This document shows positions 31,931 through 40,010 of a stretch of 64,000 nt of DNA, piece after piece. The stretch spans positions 339-64,338 of the forward strand of contig DINQ01000021.1 in assembly GCA_002426795.1 (NCBI GenBank). The letters run 5' to 3'. The DNA is from Bacteroidales bacterium UBA5536 (GTDB lineage: Bacteria; Bacteroidota; Bacteroidia; Bacteroidales; F082). The notes beneath the pieces were generated by a model. The model saw only the letters and a program-made list of their open reading frames with translations, was not told the origin of the DNA and ran no database searches. Every line of letters begins with the position of its first letter. Position 1 is the first letter of the stretch. Both the position numbers and the translations under genes were made by a program.

Positions 31931-33280
31931 TTACGGGAAGGAAACGGTTTGTGAATAAAGCTCTTCCAACCTGGGTTTGATAAATCTGAAACCATTCAAC
32001 ATGGCATCCGAAAGCCGGTCAACTTCTTTCTGCGTGAGCACGGTCGAAAACATGCAGGCACAGGTATTGATCATGATGAGATGTTCCTTGTAGAAAAGAT
32101 AGTCGAGTAATTCGTTGATGACGGCATAAACAGCAGGGCGTTGGTAGGCCTCGCGGTATGTTTGCGGAGGAGATTGTCTGAAATGCATGCGGAACATCGA
32201 GCCTGCTCCTGTGATCGAAATCGGAACATCGACAACCCTGATCGCATCCTCAATCTGGATAATGGCTTGTTTGGTGAGTGCGTTCAGCTCATCAACAGCC
32301 TTTTGGTCGAACATTTTCATGGCCACATAGCCAGCTGTCATGGTGATGGGGTTGGCCGAGAAGGTGCCTGAATGCGGAAACCTTAGCTTTGGTTGGCGCG
32401 GATCGAGTACTTCCATTACATCGGAGCGGCCAGCCAGCGCGCCAACAGGGAAACCGCCTCCAATGATTTTGCCCAGCGCCGTCAGGTCGGGAACCACCTT
32501 GTAGTTTTCCTGTGCACCGCCATAGCCTACCCTGAAGGTTACAACTTCGTCAAAGACAAGCAGAGCATCGTTTTTACGGGTCCATGCATACAGTGCTTCG
32601 ATAAATTCATTGGTGCCCTGCAGCAGCCCGACGCGGTGCGGAACCGGATCAACGATGACGCAGGCAATTTCATCAGCATGTGCATCGAGTATTGCCAAGG
32701 TGCGTTGCACATCATTATAGGGATAAATCACCACATGATCGAGCACGCATTGGGGTGTTCCTTCTGCCAGCGGCACGCTGTTGGGGTTATCGAGATCACC
32801 CCAGTTGAAAGGGTTGGCAGTCTGACTCACCTCGGCAAAGTCGTAGGTGCCATGGTAAGCGCCTTCGGCTTTGGCAATTTTGGGTTTCCCTGTGAAGGCC
32901 CGAGATGCTTTGATCATAGCCATTACGGCTTCAGTACCGCTGTTGACAAAACGGATTTTTTCGAAGGCTGCCACACGCTTGTGCAGCAGTTCGGCCAGGG
33001 CTACTTCTGCTTCTGTGGCAAGGGTGTAGGCTGAGCCTTTCTGCAATTGTTCGGTTACGGCCTCAACAATGGCCGGATGGGCATGCCCGTGAATGAGGGA
33101 TGCCATATTGTTGGCAAAGTCGATGCGTTTTGTGCCATCAACATCAGTAACATAGCAGCCTTTGGCACTTGCAGCATATTGGGGATGCGGTTTATGGAAG
33201 ACCGTGTTTCTGCTTACTCCACCTGGAATCAACTCTACAGCTTTATTGTAGAGGGCTTCACTTTTTGCATTGGATTTCAT
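31931..33280 (-). CDS. Class III PLP-dependent aminotransferase (glutamate-1-semialdehyde aminomutase-like)
   Basis: 449 residues from the ATG at 33280. A fold type I enzyme: GGVSRNTVFHKP and GCYVTDVDGTKRIDFANN at the N-terminus, RFVNSGTEAVMAMIKASRAFTG for the PLP phosphate, LLVFDEV with the ring-nitrogen Asp, and LGKIIGGGFPVG with the Schiff-base Lys near 270. It resembles GsaB/HemL-like proteins, but no haem genes are near. The setting, between a CoA-transferase and a thiolase and downstream of an aminomutase, suggests deamination of a beta-amino acid to a beta-keto acid; beta-amino-acid transaminases belong to this same class. The amino acceptor is unknown. Spacing is 26 bases from upstream and 18 to downstream. 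Confidence 0.88.
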   Translation of the reverse strand: MKSNAKSEALYNKAVELIPGGVSRNTVFHKPHPQYAASAKGCYVTDVDGTKRIDFANNMASLIHGHAHPAIVEAVTEQLQKGSAYTLATEAEVALAELLHKRVAAFEKIRFVNSGTEAVMAMIKASRAFTGKPKIAKAEGAYHGTYDFAEVSQTANPFNWGDLDNPNSVPLAEGTPQCVLDHVVIYPYNDVQRTLAILDAHADEIACVIVDPVPHRVGLLQGTNEFIEALYAWTRKNDALLVFDEVVTFRVGYGGAQENYKVVPDLTALGKIIGGGFPVGALAGRSDVMEVLDPRQPKLRFPHSGTFSANPITMTAGYVAMKMFDQKAVDELNALTKQAIIQIEDAIRVVDVPISITGAGSMFRMHFRQSPPQTYREAYQRPAVYAVINELLDYLFYKEHLIMINTCACMFSTVLTQKEVDRLSDAMLNGFRFIKPRLEELYSQTVSFP

Positions 33281-33315
33281 GGTAAACAATTTGAATTGTT
33301 GGTCAATCTGTGTTT

Positions 33316-33969
33316 TTAACGGATCAAAGTAGCTTCGGTGACTGATTGCAGGTATTCAAAGCTTACTTCCGGGGCCATTTCTCTTACTTTCAGTCCGTTG
33401 GCTGTCACGTCGAGAATAGCCAGATTGGTATAAATGCGGTTAACTACCGACTTGCCAGTAAGCGGATAGCTGCATGTTTTGACGATTTTGGCTTCGCCTG
33501 TTTTGGTGGTGTGCCGTGTGATGACGTAAACCGTTTTTACACCAGCTACCAGATCCATGGCTCCGCCAACGGCTGGAATAGCATCCGGCTCACCGGTAGA
33601 CCAATTGGCCAGGTCTCCGTTTTGGGCTACCTGAAGCGCACCCAAAACACACACATCAATGTGTTTGCCGCGTATCATCGTAAAGCTGTCGGCATGGTGA
33701 AAATAGCAGGCACCTGGAATGGCAGTCACGGCTTTTTTGCCGGCATTGATCAGCTCAGGGTCTTCCTGACCGGGGGCAGGAGAGGGCCCCATGCCCAAAA
33801 GTCCGTTTTCGGTATGGTAAATCACTTCGCGTCCTTCAGGCACATATCCGGCCACCTTTTCAGGTATGCCGATGCCAAGGTTGACATAAGAAGCGTCCGG
33901 AATGTCGAGGGCTACTTTCTGAGCCATCTCGTTGGTGCTCCATCCTTCTATTTCTGCATGATTTACCAT
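33316..33969 (-). CDS. 3-oxoacid/3-oxoadipate CoA-transferase subunit B
   Basis: 217 residues. ASYVNLGIGIPEKVAGYVPEG and YHTENGLLGMG carry the catalytic Glu of the E-N-G-L-L-G motif, which forms the glutamyl-CoA thioester. GAMDLVAGVKTVYV and the C-terminal LKVREMAPEVSFEYLQS are typical of the beta subunit. Together with subunit A it moves CoA from succinyl-CoA or acetyl-CoA to a beta-keto acid. Its start overlaps the end of the A gene by 7 bases, so the subunits are translationally coupled in a fixed ratio. Confidence 0.93.
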   Translation of the reverse strand: MVNHAEIEGWSTNEMAQKVALDIPDASYVNLGIGIPEKVAGYVPEGREVIYHTENGLLGMGPSPAPGQEDPELINAGKKAVTAIPGACYFHHADSFTMIRGKHIDVCVLGALQVAQNGDLANWSTGEPDAIPAVGGAMDLVAGVKTVYVITRHTTKTGEAKIVKTCSYPLTGKSVVNRIYTNLAILDVTANGLKVREMAPEVSFEYLQSVTEATLIR

Positions 33970-34676
33970 GGATACCTCCTGTTCTCTGCCACCAGCTTTG
34001 ATTCCTGGGCAGGGTTTGCGATGTGAACAACGCGCTGTACAAATATTCCGGGTGTAACAACAATTTCGGGGTCGATCTCGCCAAGCTCAACAATGCGTTC
34101 GGCCTGCACAATGGTTTTGCGTGCTCCTGTGCTCATGATCGGACCGAAGTTTCGTGCCGTTTTATTGTATGTAAGATTACCGTAGCGGTCGGCTGTATGC
34201 GCTCTAACCAGGGCAAAATCAGCCACAATGGCTTTTTCCATGACGTAGGTCTGTCCATCAAACTCTCTTGTTTCCTTGCCTTCTGCCAGGGGCGTGCCTA
34301 CCGAAGCAGGGGTGAAAAAGGCTGGAATGCCAGCACCTCCGGCACGGATGCGCTCGGCCAGGGTACCTTGTGGCACAAGCTCCAGTTCAATTTCGCCTTT
34401 GTGATACAGGTCTGGAAAAACAGTCGAGTTGGCAGTACGCGGAAAGGAGCAAATCATCTTTTTTACCCGCTTGTGTGCAATAAGTGCAGCCAGACCAACT
34501 TGTCCGCTGCCGGTATTGTTGCTTACCACAGTCAGGTCTTTGGCTCCCTGATCGATCAGGGCATGGATGAGTTCGATAGGACTTCCGGCTTCGCCAAAAC
34601 CACTGATGAGAATTGTTGCCCCGTCGAAGATGTCGGCCACGGCATCTTCGACAGTTGGCACCAGTTTGTTGATCAT
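33963..34676 (-). CDS. 3-oxoadipate-type CoA-transferase subunit A
   Basis: 237 residues. ATILISGFGEAGSPIELIHAL holds the alpha-subunit G-x-G-x-x-G-x-P loop, and LTVVSNNTGSGQVGLAALI, CSFPRTANSTVF, ELVPQGTLAERIRAGGAGIPAFFTP and TARNFGPIMST all follow the PcaI/CatI pattern of 3-oxoadipate CoA-transferases rather than acetate CoA-transferases. No ring-cleavage genes of the beta-ketoadipate pathway are present, so the beta-keto acid must come from elsewhere. In this operon the obvious source is the aminomutase plus aminotransferase. It starts 24 bases after the aminomutase stop. Confidence 0.92.
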   Translation of the reverse strand: MINKLVPTVEDAVADIFDGATILISGFGEAGSPIELIHALIDQGAKDLTVVSNNTGSGQVGLAALIAHKRVKKMICSFPRTANSTVFPDLYHKGEIELELVPQGTLAERIRAGGAGIPAFFTPASVGTPLAEGKETREFDGQTYVMEKAIVADFALVRAHTADRYGNLTYNKTARNFGPIMSTGARKTIVQAERIVELGEIDPEIVVTPGIFVQRVVHIANPAQESKLVAENRRYPW

Positions 34677-34700
34677 GATATCATCTTTTAATTTTCATTA

Positions 34701-36302
34701 TCAGGCATTGATCTTTTTGCGCAGGGCTGCATCCAGTGCCTGTTCGATGGCTTCCAGCTCATCTTCGTAGAAGTGCTTGTCGCCAAACAAAGGTTTGAGG
34801 TTGGCAATGGTATTCTCGTTTTCGTCGTATTTGGTCAGGAATACCTTGTCCATCCACTCCATTTTACGGCCTTCGTTGAACTTCAGCGCAAAGGCTTTCT
34901 GGCCATCAACCATCACTTCACCCAGCATAGAGATTTTTCCGGCCGAAGAGGTCATGGTGATATAGCGTGAAGGACGGGCAATGGAGGGCAACGAGCGGTA
35001 AACCTTGCTGAAAACCTGATTGATAATAGTTAGCGGAACGGTGAAGTAATGGTGTTCGCCGGTTGGACGTGCACAATACATCGAGTGGAACCCAACTGAA
35101 AGTGTGGAGAGGACATTACCCAGATCGATCCAGTTTTGGGCTGAGCGGTCGATGTCGATTTTACCGTTTTCGTCAGAGAAAAGACTGATATGATGCATCA
35201 CCGGGCTTTGGCTCTTGATGGCAACACCGTGATTCTTCAGTCTGCGGATAGCGGCAATGGTCGAAGGATTCAATACCTCGCGGGGGGTAGAGAAATGCGA
35301 CATGAGGACTACCTGTAAGCCGTTATCGTTGAGTTTTTTGTAGAGCTGCAGGAACTTGTCGTATTTACTGCTCAGGATCATCTCGGGATGAAAAGTGAGC
35401 ACGCGGGTTCCTAAACGCAGCGTTTTGATGTGTGTAAGTTCAGGGTCTTCGATGATAGGCAACATATAGGCTTCGAGCCTGTCGTAAGTGATGTAGCCGG
35501 CATCGCCACCGGTAATCAAAACGTCGGTAACTTCTTTGTGCAGACGCAGATAATCAATTACCTGATTGATGTCTTGTTGCACAAACATATCCTCATCACC
35601 TCTTACCTGGGCGTGGCGGAAACAATAGGTACAGAATGAGAAACAATTCTGTGTGCTGGCATCAAAAATCAGTTGTACCTGGGGGTATTTGTGTTGGCTT
35701 CCTTTCAGGATTTCGAGTTCGCCTTCGTCATGCTCGTACCAGGGTTTATTGAGCAACTGTTTGCCATCGTGCGGATTGGTTTTTTTGATGTAGTCGTTGA
35801 TGAGCTTCTCTACAGCTTCTTCGTCAGCAGCTTTTTGATAAGCTTCGAACAACTCCTGATTGATCATGCCCGGTTGTGGGAAAACCAATTGAAAGAGAGA
35901 ATCTTTGGCGAAGTTCTTCCAGTTGATTTTATTCAACACATGCTTGGTGGCCAAAAAACGATAGACCTTGATAAACAGCTCTCTTTGCTCGATAAAACCA
36001 ATATCGATGCCGTGTTTGTTGAGCACTTCGACGATCTCACGAAATCCTTTCAGGCCGCTGTATCTTTCTTTTTCGGTGAACATAAATTCGGCTGATTCGA
36101 GTATGCCCGAGTGCTGGGGATAGTTGAAATGCAGTCTCGACAAAAGGCCCGATGGCAGCAGATTTTCGTTGCGGATAATCTGTTTAACATCGTCGTTATA
36201 CCTGTAACGATCCATGATGTGCTCTACTTCTTCGGCGCCAATTCGTTCGTTGGCTTTTTTTTGTTTGAGCTCAGCAGCTGATGCTGTAATAATTGTTGAC
36301 AT
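34701..36302 (-). CDS. KamA-family radical SAM 2,3-aminomutase-like enzyme
   Basis: 533 residues from the ATG at 36302. The radical SAM cluster is Cys220, Cys224, Cys227 in NCFSFCTYCF. TDVLITGGDAGYITYDRLE and TLRLGTRVLTFHPEMIL match the GGD and GTR blocks of lysine/glutamate 2,3-aminomutases. In place of the usual PGGGGK PLP motif there is TSSAGKISM with Lys456, so the PLP lysine seems kept but the loop is changed. The N-terminal ~200 residues are longer than in standard LAM. It probably shifts an alpha-amino group to the beta carbon; the substrate (lysine, glutamate, aminoadipate or another) cannot be told. First gene of the operon; a TAACTTTG promoter element lies upstream. Confidence 0.85.
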   Translation of the reverse strand: MSTIITASAAELKQKKANERIGAEEVEHIMDRYRYNDDVKQIIRNENLLPSGLLSRLHFNYPQHSGILESAEFMFTEKERYSGLKGFREIVEVLNKHGIDIGFIEQRELFIKVYRFLATKHVLNKINWKNFAKDSLFQLVFPQPGMINQELFEAYQKAADEEAVEKLINDYIKKTNPHDGKQLLNKPWYEHDEGELEILKGSQHKYPQVQLIFDASTQNCFSFCTYCFRHAQVRGDEDMFVQQDINQVIDYLRLHKEVTDVLITGGDAGYITYDRLEAYMLPIIEDPELTHIKTLRLGTRVLTFHPEMILSSKYDKFLQLYKKLNDNGLQVVLMSHFSTPREVLNPSTIAAIRRLKNHGVAIKSQSPVMHHISLFSDENGKIDIDRSAQNWIDLGNVLSTLSVGFHSMYCARPTGEHHYFTVPLTIINQVFSKVYRSLPSIARPSRYITMTSSAGKISMLGEVMVDGQKAFALKFNEGRKMEWMDKVFLTKYDENENTIANLKPLFGDKHFYEDELEAIEQALDAALRKKINA

Positions 36303-36388
36303 GATGGTATTTTTTTTAACTAATCTCACGTTGATTCGCCAATTTGAAGCGATTAACGGTTTGCCACCGCAATCGTTTTAAATCACTG

Positions 36389-36396
36389 CAAAGTTA
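36389..36396 (-). promoter_or_regulatory. -7 element TAACTTTG for the aminomutase operon
   Basis: CAAAGTTA on the + strand reads TAACTTTG on the minus strand, 86 bases upstream of the first gene. No TTG at the standard distance was found. Position and match make it the likely promoter of the five-gene unit. Confidence 0.5.
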
Positions 36397-36553
36397 GGAG
36401 AAATAGACGTTTGGCATTCTAAAAGCATTAATTTAGAAGCGGTCTAAAGTATAAGGTGTTGAATGCGTTAATTCCGCCTGTTTTTTTTGATGAAGCAGAC
36501 CCTGATAGGCTTTGATCGTTAACAAATTCGGCATCAGAGAAGCATTTTTCCAC

Positions 36554-36561
36554 TAAATTTG
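36554..36561 (+). promoter_or_regulatory. -7 element TAAATTTG for the CCA enzyme gene
   Basis: TAAATTTG fits TAnnTTTG and ends only 8 bases before the ATG at 36570. The transcript would have almost no leader. No TTG lies about 20 bases upstream. A second in-frame ATG (36579) would allow a slightly longer leader. Confidence 0.45.
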
Positions 36562-36569
36562 CAACCGAT

Positions 36570-38060
36570 ATGACAAGTATGCAACATGAAATTTCTCTGC
36601 CTGTTTTTGGTCTGATCAGCAATGCAGCCCTTGAACTTGGTGTAAAGGTATATGTGGTTGGCGGATTTGTGCGGGATATTCTGTTGCATCGTCCTTCAAA
36701 AGATATTGATGTAGTGGTGATTGGTGACGGAATCGAGCTTGCCAGGCTCGTTGCCAACAAACTGGGGAAAAATACCGAAGCTAAGTTTTACGGGCAGTTT
36801 GGAACTGCCATGGTTCGGTATAAATCGTGGTCAGTTGAATTCGTGGGTGCCCGCAAAGAATCGTATAAACTTTACAGCCGAAAGCCGATCGTGGCACAGG
36901 GTACGCTCGCCGACGATCAAAACCGACGCGATTTCACCATCAATGCACTGGCGATCAGCCTCAATAAAAACGATTACGGACAGCTGCTCGATCCCTTTAA
37001 CGGGGTAGACGACCTGTCGAAAAAAATATTGCGCACGCCCCTCGATCCGGATATCACCTATTCAGATGATCCGCTCAGGATGATGCGGGCAGTCCGCTTT
37101 GCTACCCAGCTGGGGTTCACCATTGAGAAGCCTTCGTTCGATGCTATTTCCCGAAACAAAAACAGAATCAGGATTGTTTCTGCTGAACGTGTAACAGACG
37201 AGCTCAACAAAATCATGATGACCAGACGGCCTTCAGTTGGTTTTAAGTTGCTCTTCGATTCGGGCTTGTTGCAGGTTTTCTTCCCGCAGATGGCTGCGCT
37301 GCAGGGCGTTGAGACGGTGAACGGTAAAGCGCACAAGGATAATTTTTACCATACACTCGAAGTGCTCGATAACCTCTGCGCTACCACAGACGACCTTTGG
37401 TTGCGTTGGGCAGCCGTATTGCACGACATTGCCAAACCACCTACCAAGCGTTACGACCCTCAGGTTGGATGGACCTTCCACGGGCACGAGTTTCGGGGCG
37501 CCAAAATGGTTCCGGGCATTTTCAAAATGCTCAAGCTGCCGATGGGCGACAAGATGAAGTTTGTGCAAAAAATGGTGCTGCTGCATTTGCGACCGATTGT
37601 GCTGGCGCAGGAAATTGTAACCGACTCTGCAGTGAGGCGCTTGCTGTTTGATGCTGGCGACGATATCGACAGCCTGATGCTGTTGTGCGAGGCAGATATC
37701 ACCTCGAAGAATGAATACAAGGTAAAAAAATACCGCGACAACTTCCAGCTGGTTAGGCAAAAACTCAAAGAAATTGAAGCCAAGGATAACATCCGAAACT
37801 GGCAGCCACCTGTGAACGGTGAGGTTATCATGACAGTGTTCGATCTGAAACCCGGCAAGCAGGTTGGATTGATCAAGACGGCCATCCGCGAAGCCGTGCT
37901 TGATGGCGTGATTGGCAACAATTACCATGAGGCATACGCCTTTATGAAAGCCGAAGGCGCCAAAATGGGACTTGAGGTAGTGCAGGAAGTGGAAGAAGTG
38001 ATCGAGGTGAAAACCAATGGCCCATTGCCTGTTAAGGATTCAACGGAAAGCGATGAATAA
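36570..38060 (+). CDS. CCA tRNA nucleotidyltransferase with HD domain
   Basis: 496 residues. The class II nucleotidyltransferase core begins VVGGFVRDILLHRPSKDIDVV, with the G-G-x-V-R-D and D-x-D metal motifs, then RRDFTINALA and DDPLRMMRAVRFA. A C-terminal HD domain follows (VLHDIAKPPTKR, about 265-420). It adds or repairs the CCA end of tRNAs in the cytoplasm; the HD part may have phosphatase or phosphodiesterase activity. A poly(A) polymerase relative is possible, but the motif set is that of Bacteroidota CCA enzymes. miaA begins inside its last codons (8-base overlap), linking two tRNA-processing steps. Confidence 0.94.
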   Translation: MTSMQHEISLPVFGLISNAALELGVKVYVVGGFVRDILLHRPSKDIDVVVIGDGIELARLVANKLGKNTEAKFYGQFGTAMVRYKSWSVEFVGARKESYKLYSRKPIVAQGTLADDQNRRDFTINALAISLNKNDYGQLLDPFNGVDDLSKKILRTPLDPDITYSDDPLRMMRAVRFATQLGFTIEKPSFDAISRNKNRIRIVSAERVTDELNKIMMTRRPSVGFKLLFDSGLLQVFFPQMAALQGVETVNGKAHKDNFYHTLEVLDNLCATTDDLWLRWAAVLHDIAKPPTKRYDPQVGWTFHGHEFRGAKMVPGIFKMLKLPMGDKMKFVQKMVLLHLRPIVLAQEIVTDSAVRRLLFDAGDDIDSLMLLCEADITSKNEYKVKKYRDNFQLVRQKLKEIEAKDNIRNWQPPVNGEVIMTVFDLKPGKQVGLIKTAIREAVLDGVIGNNYHEAYAFMKAEGAKMGLEVVQEVEEVIEVKTNGPLPVKDSTESDE

Positions 38061-38973
38061 AAAGTATTTGCTTGTCATCGCAGGTCCTACGGCCTCCGGT
38101 AAAACCGATATGGCCATTCAACTGGCGCAGGCTTTTCATACCGAAATTATTTCTGCTGACAGCCGACAGTTTTATCCCGAAATAGCAATTGGCACAGCCG
38201 CACCTTCACCACAACAACTCGAAAGAATTAAGCATCATATGGTTCACCAACTCAATATTGAGCAGCCTTATGATGTTGCCAGTTACGAAAAAGATGTGTT
38301 GCAATTACTTGAAAAACTCTTTCAACAAACTGATATAGTGGTGCTGACAGGAGGGTCAGGTCTGTATATTGACGCGGTGTGCCGCGGTTTGGATAATATC
38401 CCCGAAACAAGTCCGGCAATTCGCAAACGTGTTGAAGAGCTCTACAGTAAACAAGGCATCAAAGCCTTGCAGCAGGCACTTGAACGTGAAGATCCTGCCT
38501 ACTACAAAAAGGTGGATAAAATGAATCCACGAAGGTTGCAGCGCGCCCTCGAAGTATGCTGGCAAACAGGACAACCTTATAGTTTTTATCGAAAACGACA
38601 GCCCAGTCCCAGGAGTTTCGAAGTGATCTGGACAGCCCTCGAAACCGACAGAACTCAGCTGGTTAACCGAATCAACAAACGGGTAGAACTGATGATGGCG
38701 GCAGGCTTGCTGGCCGAGGCCCGAAAAGTGTATCCGTTTCGGTACCTGAACGCGCTGCGGACAGTCGGTTTTGCGGAATTGTTCGACTATTTCGAAGGAA
38801 AGTTTTCGCTGGAAGAAGCCATCGAACAGATCAAAATCAATACCAGGCGCTATGCCAAACGCCAGATGACCTGGTTGCGGAAAAACAAGGATTACAAATG
38901 GTTTGCTCCGGATGAGGGAGCGGAGTTGATTATGTTCGTTGCTGAAATCACCGGGTTAAAACCTGTAAAATAG
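38053..38973 (+). CDS. miaA: tRNA dimethylallyltransferase MiaA
   Basis: 306 residues from the ATG at 38053. MiaA adds a dimethylallyl group to A37 of tRNAs that read UNN codons. The P-loop is AGPTASGKT (10-18). SADSRQFYPEIAIGTAAPS carries the catalytic Asp, and LTGGSGLYIDAVCRGLDNIP and VDKMNPRRLQRALEV are family blocks. RRYAKRQMTWLRK at the C-terminus contacts tRNA. The gene overlaps the CCA enzyme by 8 bases, so translation is coupled. It ends 16 bases before a convergent gene. Confidence 0.97.
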   Translation: MNKKYLLVIAGPTASGKTDMAIQLAQAFHTEIISADSRQFYPEIAIGTAAPSPQQLERIKHHMVHQLNIEQPYDVASYEKDVLQLLEKLFQQTDIVVLTGGSGLYIDAVCRGLDNIPETSPAIRKRVEELYSKQGIKALQQALEREDPAYYKKVDKMNPRRLQRALEVCWQTGQPYSFYRKRQPSPRSFEVIWTALETDRTQLVNRINKRVELMMAAGLLAEARKVYPFRYLNALRTVGFAELFDYFEGKFSLEEAIEQIKINTRRYAKRQMTWLRKNKDYKWFAPDEGAELIMFVAEITGLKPVK

Positions 38974-38989
38974 AAAGGTCGATTGAATT

Positions 38990-39835
38990 CTACCGGCTAA
39001 TTCCATAATAGTCGAGTAAACCATCCGAAGGCGAAGCCATGATTTTTGCCGCCTGTATGCCATGCTGCAGAAGTCTTTCATGCAGTATATCACTGAACTG
39101 AAAAGCAATTGAACCGGTGAACCCAATAGACTGCTTCTGATAGTCAGCATATTTCGATAATTGCACTTCGATAAAGGCATCAAAAACCTGGCTGATCAGG
39201 TCTTTCATAAAAGGAAAGTGCAGGTTTTTCCTGGCAAAAGGTGCAAATCCAGCCAGAAAACTTCCGGGTTTCTCTTTTCTGTACAGCGCATCGAGAATGT
39301 CTGCAAGACTCCATGGAAATTGCTTTTCAAATACTTTGGCCAATTGATCAGGCATTTCTTTGTACAGGTAGGCTTTCAACAACGACTTACCAATGTGCAC
39401 GCCACTGCCTTCATCTCCGAGCAGGTAGCCCAAAGAAGGCACTTTGTCGGTAATATTTTCTCCATCGTAAGCACAGGAGTTGGAGCCTGTGCCCAGGATA
39501 CAGGCAATGCCGCTGTTGCGACCGAGCAGGGCATGTGCAGCACCCAACAAATCGTGGTTGATCGTCGTTTTTGCATGGCTAAAAAGCTGACGGAAAGCAT
39601 TTGAGACGATATTGCAGTTGGCAGGGGTGGAGCAGCCAGAGCCATAATAGATGATCTCATCGATATCTGCAGGCACCATGCTGGAAGGAAAATCCCTTTG
39701 AAGAATGTGCAGTATGGCATCCGGTGAAGAGTAGTAAGGATTAAAACCCGCAGTTTTAAACTGCATCAACAGTTTTCCCTCGCTGGCGAGGCTCCATTCA
39801 GTTTTTGTAGATCCGCTGTCTGCAATGAGAAGCAT
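38990..39835 (-). CDS. BadF/BadG-type ATPase, N-acetylglucosamine-kinase-like
   Basis: 281 residues of the ASKHA (actin/hexokinase) fold. The phosphate-1 motif is LIADSGSTKTEWSL (3-16), the phosphate-2 motif CILGTGSNSCAYDG, and GYLLGDEGSGVHIGK matches the acid-containing loop of GlcNAc kinases. The C-terminal FTGSIAFQFSDIL holds the adenosine motif. The closest known function is phosphorylation of N-acetylglucosamine or muramic acid derivatives during wall recycling. BadF-type activators need Fe-S cysteines, which are absent here. It converges with miaA and has no operon partners. Confidence 0.88.
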   Translation of the reverse strand: MLLIADSGSTKTEWSLASEGKLLMQFKTAGFNPYYSSPDAILHILQRDFPSSMVPADIDEIIYYGSGCSTPANCNIVSNAFRQLFSHAKTTINHDLLGAAHALLGRNSGIACILGTGSNSCAYDGENITDKVPSLGYLLGDEGSGVHIGKSLLKAYLYKEMPDQLAKVFEKQFPWSLADILDALYRKEKPGSFLAGFAPFARKNLHFPFMKDLISQVFDAFIEVQLSKYADYQKQSIGFTGSIAFQFSDILHERLLQHGIQAAKIMASPSDGLLDYYGISR

Positions 39836-40010
39836 AGTTTATTTTTATTTGACGAAGTTAATGAAAGTTTGCTGAAAACTGTATGTTACCGGATGTTAAT
39901 AGATTTAAAGTTGTTAGTATGGCAAGGCCATCATCGTAACATAATTTTTCTGAAAAATCTTGTAATTAATTGACAAAAACTACGCTCAAGTCTTCACTGG
40001 ACAACCATTT

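Noticed and set aside
31931..33280. hemL for haem synthesis
   Set aside because: Sequence is similar in class, but the operon context has no haem genes and fits catabolism better.
30707..34676. Aromatic beta-ketoadipate pathway operon
   Set aside because: CoA-transferase and thiolase fit, but ring-cleavage, cycloisomerase and lactonase genes are missing and an aminomutase and aminotransferase are present.
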